A stretch of 64,000 bases of DNA from Pseudoalteromonas sp. T1lg23B. GTDB taxonomy: Bacteria > Pseudomonadota > Gammaproteobacteria > Enterobacterales > Alteromonadaceae. This document shows, one piece after another, positions 9,153 to 17,574 of the stretch. Below the pieces are notes generated by a model. It was not told where the DNA came from, ran no database searches, and worked only from the letters and a program-made list of their open reading frames with translations. Each line of letters begins with the position of its first letter. Position 1 is the stretch's first letter. The translations under genes and the position numbers were made by a program. Location: the NCBI RefSeq assembly GCF_002964665.1, contig NZ_PQBZ01000042.1, forward strand, positions 124,001 through 188,000. The letters are read 5' to 3'.

Positions 9153-9180
9153 TAAAGTTTCAATAATTACTGAAACTTTA
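9153..9180. promoter_or_regulatory. Perfect 10-bp palindrome overlapping the predicted -10 of gbsR-cydAB
   Basis: TAAAGTTTCA (9153-9162) and TGAAACTTTA (9171-9180) are exact reverse complements around an 8-base centre that contains the likely -10. It ends 5 bases before the regulator's ATG. A likely operator for autorepression by the GbsR-like protein encoded next. Confidence 0.7.
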
Positions 9181-9185
9181 GAACA

Positions 9186-9731
9186 ATGATTTTATCTCCA
9201 AAAATTGAAAACTTCGTACTTCATTGCGGTGAAATGGGAAGCCGCTGGGGCTTTAACCGAACTATTGGACAAATGGTCGGCCTTCTGGTCATTCACGAAC
9301 AACCTTTAACTGCCAACGAAATTGCTGAGTCGTTAAAGATCAGCCGTGGCAACGTCAGTATGGGTATCAAAGAACTCCAGTCTTGGCAATTGGTCAAAGT
9401 CACTCATATTCCTGGCGATAGAAAAGAATATTACGCTCCCAGCGGCAGTATCTGGGACTTAGCAAATCGAGTTTTTGAGGAACGCAGAAAACGCGAGATC
9501 GATCCAACACTTTCTCTACTGCGCGATCAGATCCTTGATGGTCCAAACTCTCCAGAGGAGGAATACGCTCAAAAACAAATCCAAGCAATCCATGACCTAT
9601 TAGAGACCGTTACAAAGTGGTCAGCAGAATTACAACGTCTATCCCCTGAACAATTGCAGACTCTCATGAAGCTAGGTTCTTCTGTTGGAAAAGTGATTGA
9701 TTTAAAGGATAAATTACTTAAGAAGTCTTAA
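9186..9731 (+). CDS. GbsR/MarR-family transcriptional regulator
   Basis: A 181-residue DNA-binding protein. The N-terminus (PKIENFVLHCGEMGSRWG) matches the GbsR-like family, and residues 35-85 form a MarR-type winged helix (PLTANEIAESLKISRGNVSM). The C-terminal half is helical, as in dimerising members. It lies 15 bases before cydA, so it is cotranscribed and probably controls the oxidase operon. The start is fixed by family alignment although no good ribosome site fits between the palindrome and ATG; the mRNA may be nearly leaderless. The signal sensed is unknown. Confidence 0.85.
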   Translation: MILSPKIENFVLHCGEMGSRWGFNRTIGQMVGLLVIHEQPLTANEIAESLKISRGNVSMGIKELQSWQLVKVTHIPGDRKEYYAPSGSIWDLANRVFEERRKREIDPTLSLLRDQILDGPNSPEEEYAQKQIQAIHDLLETVTKWSAELQRLSPEQLQTLMKLGSSVGKVIDLKDKLLKKS

Positions 9732-9746
9732 TCGCCGAGGTGCGTC

Positions 9747-11090
9747 ATGCTTGATACCTTGCTGTTGTCGCGAATACAGTTTGCTGCCAACATTAGTTTC
9801 CATATTTTATTTCCTACTATTACCATCGCTTTAGCGTGGTTTTTAGTCTTTTTCAAAGTTAGATACGATCAAACCCAACACCCTGTCTGGCTAAGAGCCT
9901 ATCGCTTTTGGGTTAAGATTTTCGCCCTGACTTTCGCGCTTGGCGTGGTCAGTGGTATCACTATGTCATTCCAATTTGGTACGAACTGGCCCGGTTTTAT
10001 GGAAAAAGTTGGCAACATTGCCGGTCCCCTACTTGGCTATGAAGTACTCACCGCATTCTTTATGGAAGCCACTTTTCTGGGGGTCATGCTATTTGGCATG
10101 AAACGTGTTTCGCCAAGAATTCACACCCTATCAACTGTCATTGTAGCAATTGGTACCAGCCTTTCTGCATTCTGGATCCTATCTCTCAACTCTTGGATGC
10201 AAACCCCTACAGGGTTTGAGATCCGCGATGGGGTTGTGTTTCCAACTGACTGGTTTTTGGTTATTTTCAACCCTTCATTTCCTTATCGACTAGCACATAT
10301 GCTGTTGGCAAGTGGACTGACAGCATCTTTCTTAATTGCTGGTGTAAGCAGTTATCGGCTACTTAGGGGGGATGACAAAAAGGCACCACACCTAACGTTG
10401 AAAGTTTCACTAACGGTTGCGATGTTGCTTGCTCCGCTGCAAATGTTTGTTGGCGACTTACACGGCTTGAACACCTTCGAGCATCAACCACAAAAAGTCG
10501 CTGCTATGGAAGGAATATGGGAAACAGAACAAGGTGCAGACATGCTGTTGTTTGCAATTCCCAATGAGAAAACCCGCTCTAACGAATACGAAGTCGCTAT
10601 TCCTAATTTAGCGAGCTGGATTTTAACCCACGAAAAAAACGGCACGATTCGCGGACTTAACGAGTTCAAAGACGCGACGCCCCCCGTTAAACCCGTTTTC
10701 TTTGGCTTTCGAATCATGGTTGGGATGGGAATGTTAATGATTGCCATCGCAGTGTACTTTCGAATCTCTCTTTGGCGTCACAATACACTTGCTTCTTGGC
10801 AACTAAAGACACTTGTCGCGATGAGCTTTTCTGGCTGGGTAGCGACGTTAGCTGGATGGTATGTCACGGAAATTGGACGTCAACCGTATCTAGTCTCAGG
10901 CGTGTTACGCATAGAAGATGCTGTAACACAGGTCGCAAGCGATAACGTACTCATTTCTCTGATAGCCTATTTGACAGTGTATGTGTTGCTACTTATCGCC
11001 TATGTTCGGACGCTTTTTTATACCGCAGACAAATCGGTTGAAGTAGAAGAGTACCAAAAGACCTCAATAGAGGAGAATGTTTATGCTTGA
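9747..11090 (+). CDS. cydA: Cytochrome bd-type quinol oxidase subunit I (CioA-like)
   Basis: A 447-residue inner-membrane subunit of a bd oxidase, which oxidises quinol and reduces O2 to water. Family residues are present at the expected sites: His19 (heme b595/d side), Glu99 and Glu107, His184 near the b558 site, and GRQPY at 377-381 where GRQPW is usual. At 447 residues it is about 75 shorter than E. coli CydA, the short Q-loop form typical of cyanide-insensitive CioA oxidases. The ribosome site GAGGTG precedes the ATG. It overlaps cydB by 8 bases, so the two subunits are translationally coupled. Confidence 0.93.
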   Translation: MLDTLLLSRIQFAANISFHILFPTITIALAWFLVFFKVRYDQTQHPVWLRAYRFWVKIFALTFALGVVSGITMSFQFGTNWPGFMEKVGNIAGPLLGYEVLTAFFMEATFLGVMLFGMKRVSPRIHTLSTVIVAIGTSLSAFWILSLNSWMQTPTGFEIRDGVVFPTDWFLVIFNPSFPYRLAHMLLASGLTASFLIAGVSSYRLLRGDDKKAPHLTLKVSLTVAMLLAPLQMFVGDLHGLNTFEHQPQKVAAMEGIWETEQGADMLLFAIPNEKTRSNEYEVAIPNLASWILTHEKNGTIRGLNEFKDATPPVKPVFFGFRIMVGMGMLMIAIAVYFRISLWRHNTLASWQLKTLVAMSFSGWVATLAGWYVTEIGRQPYLVSGVLRIEDAVTQVASDNVLISLIAYLTVYVLLLIAYVRTLFYTADKSVEVEEYQKTSIEENVYA

Positions 11091-12081
11091 TGCGCAAATG
11101 CTATCTTTTATCTATGCCTCGTTGATGGCACTGGCAATTTTACTCTACGCCGTATTAGACGGTTACGACTTAGGCGTAGGCATACTACTACCGACTGATA
11201 ATGAAGAACATGCCGACACAATGATAGCTTCCATTGGACCTTTTTGGGACGCCAATGAAACTTGGCTGGTATTGGCTGTTGGCTTAGCACTCATAGCGTT
11301 TCCCGTTGCCCATAGCATGATATTACAAGCATTATATCTACCAATAACGGTTATGCTGATAGGTCTTATCCTTCGGGGTGTTGCATTTGATTTCAGAGCC
11401 AAGGCTAAAATCAAACGCAAATCAATGTGGAACCAACTATTTAAAATCGGCTCTATTATCAGTGCATTTACACAAGGTTATATGTTGGGTCTATACGTCA
11501 TGTCATTTGAGCAAAGTGCTCTAGCCATCGTATTTGCCTGCCTCAGTGGTGTCGGTGTGGTCGCTGCCTATGCTTTGATAGGTGCCGCATGGCTAATCTT
11601 AAAAACTGAAGGCAAGCTGCAACAACAAGCTATCGCTTGGTGTCAAATTGCTACGCGTATGGCTTTTTTTGGTGTTGTTGCTGTGTCCGCTATAAACCCA
11701 ATAATAAACCACAGTGTATATGCACGCTGGTTTGAGTCAGACATTTTGCTGTTACTGTTACCCATGCCTATCATCTGTCTTTGCATGTTTGTTTTACTAG
11801 ATAGAGTACTTAGTAAACTCAAGGTGCATCCAGATGTTGGCAGTTGGCTGCCATTTCTGATCTCCTGCATGATCTTCATATTGTGTTTCTTTGGCTTGCT
11901 CTACAGCTTCTACCCTTACGTGGTGCCTGGTAAGCTAACTATTTTCGAAGCGCTAGCCGCGCCCGAATCGCTAAGGTTTTTGTTCTATGGCGTTGTCGTT
12001 GTGGTGCCAACTATCCTAGCGTATACAGCATTTTCATATCGGGTATTTTGGGGGAAAGTTCAGCCACTTTCATATTACTGA
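11083..12081 (+). CDS. cydB: Cytochrome bd-type quinol oxidase subunit II
   Basis: A 332-residue polytopic membrane subunit that pairs with CydA. It has the family segments YAVLDGYDLGVGILLP near the N-terminus, GPFWDANETWLV, and the LRGVAFDFR motif. I choose the ATG at 11083 because AGGAG at 11071-11075 is 7 bases away, while the ATG at 11077 is only one base from it. No CydX-like small subunit gene is evident after it; a strong terminator ends the operon. Confidence 0.93.
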   Translation: MLDAQMLSFIYASLMALAILLYAVLDGYDLGVGILLPTDNEEHADTMIASIGPFWDANETWLVLAVGLALIAFPVAHSMILQALYLPITVMLIGLILRGVAFDFRAKAKIKRKSMWNQLFKIGSIISAFTQGYMLGLYVMSFEQSALAIVFACLSGVGVVAAYALIGAAWLILKTEGKLQQQAIAWCQIATRMAFFGVVAVSAINPIINHSVYARWFESDILLLLLPMPIICLCMFVLLDRVLSKLKVHPDVGSWLPFLISCMIFILCFFGLLYSFYPYVVPGKLTIFEALAAPESLRFLFYGVVVVVPTILAYTAFSYRVFWGKVQPLSYY

Positions 12082-12147
12082 CATCAATGATTAGTAAAAC
12101 AGATAGCTAAGAATTCATTACACACTTGTAGGCATCTATGCCGTATC

Positions 12148-12183
12148 AAAAAGGCAGCATGTTGGAATGCTGCCTTTTTTTTC
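12148..12183. terminator. Strong, probably bidirectional terminator between cydB and the convergent gene
   Basis: An A-run, then AAGGCAGCAT-gttgga-ATGCTGCCTT, then eight Ts in total. The flanking A and T tracts allow it to work for cydB (plus) and for the secreted protein gene at 12215 (minus). Confidence 0.9.
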
Positions 12184-12214
12184 ACAATAAAATGGCACTG
12201 AGTTACATTAGCTA

Positions 12215-12850
12215 TTAAGAAGCAAGCGGTGTGCAGTCATAAAGCACCTGCCACGCATCAGGGTTTTGCTCTGGTGATGCCCTAACCCACCAACGAGCTT
12301 CATATACTCTGCTTGCATATGTCACTTTATGGCCATTTTGGTAAACACTTTCAGAGTGCCACTGTGGTGCATCGCATTTAGGTGTTAACTCGCCAAAGAA
12401 ACCCGTAATACTGGCAACTTTGCCATTTTCACTTGTGCCAAAATCCACCCCTTGAGCCAATACCACCGCCCCATTAAACGCACTGATTTTCCAGTTAAAG
12501 CGAAAAACTTCACTTCCCTGTGGTCCATGTATATCTATTTCTGACACAAGCTCACCTTTAATCTGCGAAACACCAATCTGCTTCATGTCACTATGAAACC
12601 TAGCTATCCATTGATTAATTTTTTCATCGGAATCAATGGTGAAATCTGATGAACTAGGGTCTTTATAGATAAAGTTTGCTGTAACCGAGCGTTTTAAAAT
12701 ATCACGCCTATTCACATCAGATTCTTCTGACCACGCACTGATATATTGTGTAATGCTTTTTTTCAGCCTCAACTTTGTGGATTCATTCGCAGATACCGCA
12801 GAAGAGCCCGCTAGAATGACGGGTAGCAAAAACAAATTGATTTTTTTCAT
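12215..12850 (-). CDS. Secreted NTF2-like protein with C-terminal chitin-binding (CBM5/12) module
   Basis: A 211-residue exported protein. The start is placed at MKKINLFLL (12850), which has AGGGAAACTC upstream and begins a clear signal peptide ending AVSA. Residues 25-145 look like an NTF2/SnoaL-type fold (SITQYISAWSEESDVNRRDILK...FIYKDP). Residues 160-205 carry the CBM5/12 pattern, with VYQNGHKVTYASRVYEARWW, the motif that binds chitin through surface aromatics, and a Cys pair that may form a disulfide. The two-domain combination is unusual. A carbohydrate-linked extracellular role is inferred; no catalytic activity is assigned. Confidence 0.7.
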   Translation of the reverse strand: MKKINLFLLPVILAGSSAVSANESTKLRLKKSITQYISAWSEESDVNRRDILKRSVTANFIYKDPSSSDFTIDSDEKINQWIARFHSDMKQIGVSQIKGELVSEIDIHGPQGSEVFRFNWKISAFNGAVVLAQGVDFGTSENGKVASITGFFGELTPKCDAPQWHSESVYQNGHKVTYASRVYEARWWVRASPEQNPDAWQVLYDCTPLAS

Positions 12851-13049
12851 GAGTTTCCCTCTGTTATGTGTTTTGCTAACAGTATTATCACTTGTACAGA
12901 ACTTGCCGTTTGTATAGATAGAGAATGACAAGAAATATATTTATGTAATTTTTTCAATATATTAGTGATGGTTAGTTTAGCTAAGATGACCGAGTTAGTG
13001 GCATTGTACAAATGCAAACTACCTAACTTACTTAAGGAAGATTATTCTG

Positions 13050-14087
13050 ATGATAGAAGATTTATATTTGGCCAGCTGCTGTATTGCCCTATTTAGTTCT
13101 GGATTGATATTTAAACGTAACAGAAGTACCCAAAACAATCAGCGTTTTCTCCATAGTGGCTTCTTTGCGTTATTATTGATACCGCTAACAGGCTACCTAG
13201 GAATGCGCTATGGCACGCTGCCGGATTTTGTCGTCAAGCTATCACAATGCGTGATCTTACTCTTCTGTGCACTTACATTTCTATATTACCAAGGTAAGAA
13301 AACGTCACCTTTGCAAATTGCATTACATATGTTGCCATTTACGCTGTTTTACTTTATCCAGCTTAGCGACGTAGCGACAACCTCTCTAGGCTTGATCATT
13401 ATTTATTTTGTTATTATTTTTAGCTATTTAGCAATAAGCGTATTTGCCTTTTGCTCAGCAACACGCAGACAGTCAAAACGCGAAGTGGCAAACATCGCAA
13501 CCATTGTCGTGATCGTTTGTTTGGCTGGCATCGTCACTTTTGGTTATTTAAATAGCGCCGCTTGGCTAATCTCACTGTGGCATACCTTAAATCTACTGAT
13601 CTGCTGTTATATTACGATTAGCGCTTTTAGGGCGGTGTATGGTGATTCAAGAAGTGAAAATGTGGAAAGAAACAACATACCTAAAGCTCCCAAAGAGCTG
13701 CTACTAGACAAAGAGACCGCAAACGACCTATCACAACAATTACTGCTGTTATTCACCGCTAATAAAGTATATCTCGATAATTCACTGTGCCTGAAAAAGT
13801 TATCTTTGTTGCTGAACTTAACAACACATCAAACCTCCGAGTTGCTAAATGTGCACATGAAGACCAGTTTTTATCGACTTTTAAATCGCTATAGAGTGCT
13901 ACATGCTTGCGAGCTGCTAAAAAGTCCAAGTAACACTCACACGATAACAGAGATTATGTATAACAGCGGATTTAACAACAAGAATACATTCTATAAGGAG
14001 TTTAAGCAGCAAACGGGCGCATCGCCGAGTATGTGGATAAAACACCACACATCCGCTCCAAAGGCGTTTAGAAGGCAGTATTCTTAG
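13050..14087 (+). CDS. Membrane-anchored AraC-family transcriptional regulator
   Basis: A 345-residue protein with six or seven hydrophobic helices in the first 205 residues and an AraC-type helix-turn-helix pair at about 235-340 (ending YNSGFNNKNTFYKEFKQQTGASPSMWIK). AAGGAAG precedes the start. Regulators of this design are common in Alteromonadales and are thought to pass a membrane signal to DNA. It is divergent from the NTF2/CBM gene with a 200-base shared upstream region, so it could control that gene; this is inference. Target and ligand are unknown. Confidence 0.85.
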   Translation: MIEDLYLASCCIALFSSGLIFKRNRSTQNNQRFLHSGFFALLLIPLTGYLGMRYGTLPDFVVKLSQCVILLFCALTFLYYQGKKTSPLQIALHMLPFTLFYFIQLSDVATTSLGLIIIYFVIIFSYLAISVFAFCSATRRQSKREVANIATIVVIVCLAGIVTFGYLNSAAWLISLWHTLNLLICCYITISAFRAVYGDSRSENVERNNIPKAPKELLLDKETANDLSQQLLLLFTANKVYLDNSLCLKKLSLLLNLTTHQTSELLNVHMKTSFYRLLNRYRVLHACELLKSPSNTHTITEIMYNSGFNNKNTFYKEFKQQTGASPSMWIKHHTSAPKAFRRQYS

Positions 14088-14124
14088 ACGTTTTGAAAGG
14101 TTTTTCCTGAAAGGTTTTGCTTGA

Positions 14125-14148
14125 AAGGCCGGAACTAAGCCCGGCCTT
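14125..14148. terminator. Hairpin between convergent AraC and mltB genes
   Basis: AAGGCCGG-aactaagc-CCGGCCTT. The T-tract is minimal on both strands, so termination may be weak, but the position between two stop codons supports the role. Confidence 0.55.
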
Positions 14149-14158
14149 ATCGAGTGTC

Positions 14159-15175
14159 TTATAACTTGGGGTAAGCTATCCTGTCTGACAGGTATCCAAC
14201 ACTTGTTGCAAAATAGTATGAACGGTTCCAATGCATCAAGGCCTTATAGTTATCATAGGCAAGATACATGCGACCGTTGATATCGTCAGGCATTACCAAT
14301 GCAGCGGTAACATCTACTTTTGGTAAATCTGAGCCATCGGCACGACGTAAGCCTAGAGCTTGCCAATCAGCCAAATTGCGCTCTGATTGTTGCCAGTAAT
14401 CAAGCCACTCTTTACGTGTTTTCGTGCCGCGCTTGAGAATGTACTTACTATCAAAGTCTTCAGGGAGCTTGACCTGTCTACCCCAAGTCAAGTTGTCGTT
14501 CCAACCAGCCTGCTTAAGATAATTAGCGATTGACGCAAACGCATCAACCTCTGTGGTCCAAATATCTTTGCGGCCATCTTTATCATAATCAACCGCATAT
14601 GAATTAAAGGAGGTAGGCATAAATTGGGTCTGTCCCATCGCCCCTGCCCAAGAGCCTTTGAAATCTTCAAGCGTAATATGACCCGACTTTAAAATGTCTA
14701 ACGCAGCCCACAGCTGACGTTTGTAAAGCGCTTCTCGACGTCCGTCAAATGCTAGGGTAACCAAGGCGCTAATCACTGGATAGCCACCTTGGATACGCCC
14801 AAAGTTACTTTCAAGTCCCCATAGCGCCACGATAAATCTTGCCTGTACACCATACTCTTTGGCAATTTTTTCTAAAATATCTCGGTGCTCTTTATACAGC
14901 TTACGTGCCTGATTGATTTTCCATTGTGGCACACGCTTGGGTAAATAGGTTTCTAGGGTCTCAACAACCTCAGGTTGATTTTTATCTTGAGTAATTACTT
15001 TTGGCTTAAACTTTGCGGTAGCAAATGCGCTATCAATTAACGCTTGATCGTAACCTTTGGCTTGAGCTTCAACTTTTAAGTCAGCAACATACTGATCGAA
15101 TTTTTCTTGTGTGTTAGCCCAAACAGAACTTGTCAGACACAGTGCGCCTATAAGCACTGATAACTTTTTAATCAC
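14159..15175 (-). CDS. mltB: Membrane-bound lytic murein transglycosylase B family
   Basis: A 338-residue periplasmic enzyme that cleaves peptidoglycan strands with formation of 1,6-anhydro-muramic ends. The catalytic Glu122 lies in ALWGLESNFG, followed by GSWAGAMGQTQFMPTSF. I choose a GTG start at 15175: GGAG is 6 bases upstream, and translation then begins directly with the signal peptide MIKKLSVLIGAL...SVWA. The in-frame ATG at 15187 lacks a site. There is no lipobox Cys at the cleavage point, so it is probably soluble, unlike E. coli MltB. Its start overlaps the end of ycgL by 8 bases, so the two are coupled. Confidence 0.92.
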   Translation of the reverse strand: MIKKLSVLIGALCLTSSVWANTQEKFDQYVADLKVEAQAKGYDQALIDSAFATAKFKPKVITQDKNQPEVVETLETYLPKRVPQWKINQARKLYKEHRDILEKIAKEYGVQARFIVALWGLESNFGRIQGGYPVISALVTLAFDGRREALYKRQLWAALDILKSGHITLEDFKGSWAGAMGQTQFMPTSFNSYAVDYDKDGRKDIWTTEVDAFASIANYLKQAGWNDNLTWGRQVKLPEDFDSKYILKRGTKTRKEWLDYWQQSERNLADWQALGLRRADGSDLPKVDVTAALVMPDDINGRMYLAYDNYKALMHWNRSYYFATSVGYLSDRIAYPKL

Positions 15176-15449
15176 TGGACACTCCATTTTCTGTTTTAAA
15201 TTGATCTAAAAGATTTTCTTCTGGTGGAGGAAGCTGTAAGTAAAATCCTTCACTGCTTAACTTCTCCTTAACCAGTGCAATATCTGCTGTTCCTAGCTTG
15301 TCTCGTTTTGCTAAATTAAACATCATTACAAACTGTGGTCGGCCAAACATGTTCATTAATGGCTCTGGCACTTTAGTAAAATCGTCGCGCTTTTCTACAT
15401 AAAGGTAGGTATCAGCTTTTTTTGAGCTTTTATATACAGCAGTGAGCAT
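15168..15449 (-). CDS. ycgL: YcgL-domain protein
   Basis: A 93-residue protein of the YcgL family (UPF0745), with the conserved AVYKSSKKADTYLYV start and LMNMFGRPQFVM centre. Its function is unknown. It lies upstream of, and divergent from, minC, the same arrangement as in E. coli, which supports orthology. Its 3' end overlaps the mltB start. Confidence 0.9.
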   Translation of the reverse strand: MLTAVYKSSKKADTYLYVEKRDDFTKVPEPLMNMFGRPQFVMMFNLAKRDKLGTADIALVKEKLSSEGFYLQLPPPEENLLDQFKTENGVSSD

Positions 15450-15652
15450 TATAACCCTATAAATTCTTGCTTATGTCTAAACGGCACTATACCATGACAC
15501 TCATTGTATTTGGAAAGTTTTGCGACTTACAAACGTTTATAATACGGGGCCAAAATAACAATTACGCCCTGACAGACTCATTTTTCTATTCCACATAAAA
15601 AGAATTAATAAGAGACTGTTAAAGTATTAAGTATGCATTTTATAGAGCGCTT

Positions 15653-16363
15653 ATGTCAGAACAAACATTTGAGTTAAAAGGGAACCTTTTTACCCTGTCT
15701 GTATTGCACTTGTTCTCAGTTGACATCAAACAACTTAGCAAGGCACTTGACGAAAAAATATCTCAGGCACCTAAATTTTTTATCGGTGCACCCATTGTCA
15801 TTAATCTCGCCAAATTACAGGATGCCGATGTTGACTTCGTCACCTTAAAGCAAACACTTATTGATTTACAACTAAATCCTGTTGGTATCTGCAACGGCTC
15901 TGAGCAACAAAATGAAGCTGCTAAATCAGCGGCATTGTCTGTTTTAAACTACAGTAAAGACAATGCAAAACCAACCGTCGCTAAAACTAACGGCGCGGAA
16001 GTGGTTGAAGTTGAGAAAGAAGTTTATTTACCACCTCAGATTGTTCAGGCAACCGTCCGTTCAGGTCAACAAATTTATGCTAAAAACAGAGATTTAATTG
16101 TAATGGGTGCGGTGAGTCACGGTGCGGAAGTAATAGCTGATGGCAATATTCATATTTATGGTACTTTAAGAGGCCGAGCTATTGCTGGGGCTCAAGGGTA
16201 CGATGACGCTGCAATTTATTGTCAGCGTCTTGAAGCCGAATTGGTTTCTGTTAATGGCAGCTACTGGATCAGTGACTCTTTACAAGGAGAGCATTGGGGC
16301 CAGGCAGCACAAGTAAAACAAAAAAATGATTCATTAGAAATAACAGCTTTGGTCAAAGGATAA
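15653..16363 (+). CDS. minC: Septum-site inhibitor MinC
   Basis: A 236-residue inhibitor of FtsZ ring assembly that acts at the cell poles together with MinD. The N-terminal domain (1-110) fits FtsZ-binding MinC_N. The C-terminal beta-helix (about 128-235) is typical: VRSGQQIYAKNRDLIVMGAV, then GNIHIYGTLRGRAIAGAQG, the region that dimerises and binds MinD. It heads the minCDE operon and ends 5 bases before minD. Confidence 0.96.
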   Translation: MSEQTFELKGNLFTLSVLHLFSVDIKQLSKALDEKISQAPKFFIGAPIVINLAKLQDADVDFVTLKQTLIDLQLNPVGICNGSEQQNEAAKSAALSVLNYSKDNAKPTVAKTNGAEVVEVEKEVYLPPQIVQATVRSGQQIYAKNRDLIVMGAVSHGAEVIADGNIHIYGTLRGRAIAGAQGYDDAAIYCQRLEAELVSVNGSYWISDSLQGEHWGQAAQVKQKNDSLEITALVKG

Positions 16364-16368
16364 ATCAC

Positions 16369-17178
16369 ATGGCAAAAATTATTGTCGTAACTTCGGGTAA
16401 AGGCGGTGTAGGCAAAACTACGTCTAGCGCAGCTATTGGTACTGGCCTTGCACTTAAAGGCTACAAAACAGCCATCATCGATTTTGATATTGGCCTTCGT
16501 AACTTAGATCTAATTATGGGTTGTGAACGTCGAGTCGTTTATGATTTTGTGAACGTTATCAATGGTGAAGCTAATCTAAATCAAGCAATGATCAAAGATA
16601 AGCGTGTAGAGAAGTTATACATACTTCCTGCATCACAAACACGCGACAAAGACGCATTAACTAAAGATGGTGTGGAACGCGTTTTAAACGAAATGAAAGA
16701 CAACTTTGATTTCATCATCTGCGACTCGCCTGCAGGTATTGAAGCCGGTGCCATGATGGCATTGTATTTTGCTGATGAGGCGATTGTAACGACTAACCCA
16801 GAGGTGTCATCGGTTCGAGACTCAGATAGAATTCTCGGTATTTTACAAAGCAAATCAAAACGCGCTGAAATGGGTTTAGAACCTGTAAAAGAGCATCTAC
16901 TACTTACCCGTTATAATCCTGAGCGTGTTGCAAACGGTGAAATGCTATCTGTAGAAGACGTGCAAGAGATTCTTGCTATCGACTTGCTCGGTGTTATTCC
17001 AGAATCCAAAGCCGTACTTAACGCGTCTAACTCGGGTCAACCTGTTGTTCTTGATAGTGAGTCAGATGCAGGTCAGGCCTATAGTGATGCAATTAATCGT
17101 TTATTAGGTGAAATTATCGACTTCCGTTTTCTTGATGTAGAGAAAAAGGGTTTATTAAAACGGATTTTTGGAGGTTAA
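16369..17178 (+). CDS. minD: Septum-site determining ATPase MinD
   Basis: A 269-residue membrane-cycling ATPase. The deviant Walker A box GKGGVGKTT is at residues 10-18, the switch region DSPAGIE follows near 119-125, and the C-terminal amphipathic helix [11 protein letters not shown] is the membrane-targeting sequence. It recruits MinC to the membrane and is released by MinE. AAGGA precedes the ATG. Nothing unusual is seen. Confidence 0.97.
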   Translation: MAKIIVVTSGKGGVGKTTSSAAIGTGLALKGYKTAIIDFDIGLRNLDLIMGCERRVVYDFVNVINGEANLNQAMIKDKRVEKLYILPASQTRDKDALTKDGVERVLNEMKDNFDFIICDSPAGIEAGAMMALYFADEAIVTTNPEVSSVRDSDRILGILQSKSKRAEMGLEPVKEHLLLTRYNPERVANGEMLSVEDVQEILAIDLLGVIPESKAVLNASNSGQPVVLDSESDAGQAYSDAINRLLGEIIDFRFLDVEKKGLLKRIFGG

Positions 17179-17179
17179 C

Positions 17180-17449
17180 GTGTCATTACTTGACTATTTT
17201 CGTTCAGAGAAAAAGAGTAGCGCATCGCTTGCCAAAGAGCGTTTGCAGATAATCGTTGCCCATGAGCGCTCGAAAAGAGGCACACCTGATTATCTGCCAC
17301 AACTCAAGCAAGATATTCTTGATGTGATCCGTAAATATGTGAAAGTTGATTCTGATGCGGTAAACGTTCAGTTTGAACAAAATGAAGATGATTTAGCTGT
17401 TTTGGAGCTTAATGTCACCTTACCTGATGATGACAAAGAAACGAAATAA
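17180..17449 (+). CDS. minE: Cell-division topological specificity factor MinE
   Basis: An 89-residue activator of the MinD ATPase that drives pole-to-pole oscillation. A GTG start at 17180 is chosen: GGAGG lies 5 bases upstream, and the protein then begins MSLLDYFRS, the family N-terminus that contacts membrane. The MinD-binding segment is [11 protein letters not shown]. One base separates it from the minD stop. Confidence 0.96.
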   Translation: MSLLDYFRSEKKSSASLAKERLQIIVAHERSKRGTPDYLPQLKQDILDVIRKYVKVDSDAVNVQFEQNEDDLAVLELNVTLPDDDKETK

Positions 17450-17470
17450 CTAAATAGTCATTTATAAAAT

Positions 17471-17520
17471 CTACCTGCTAGCTAGAAGAAATCATCGCCA
17501 GCAGGTAGGTATTGATTTTT
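17471..17520 (+). terminator. Likely terminator of the minCDE operon
   Basis: CTACCTGCT (17471-17479) pairs with AGCAGGTAG (17500-17508), a 9-bp stem with a 20-base loop, followed by GTATTGATTTTT. The large loop lowers confidence. Confidence 0.5.
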
Positions 17521-17574
17521 AAAGTCAATGTATCTGACTTTAACTCTTAAACCCTAACTATAACAGCCAGCATC

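Noticed and set aside
14090..14130. Three TGAAAGG copies between the AraC gene and mltB
   Set aside because: Short, imperfect and unspaced; probably slippage without function.
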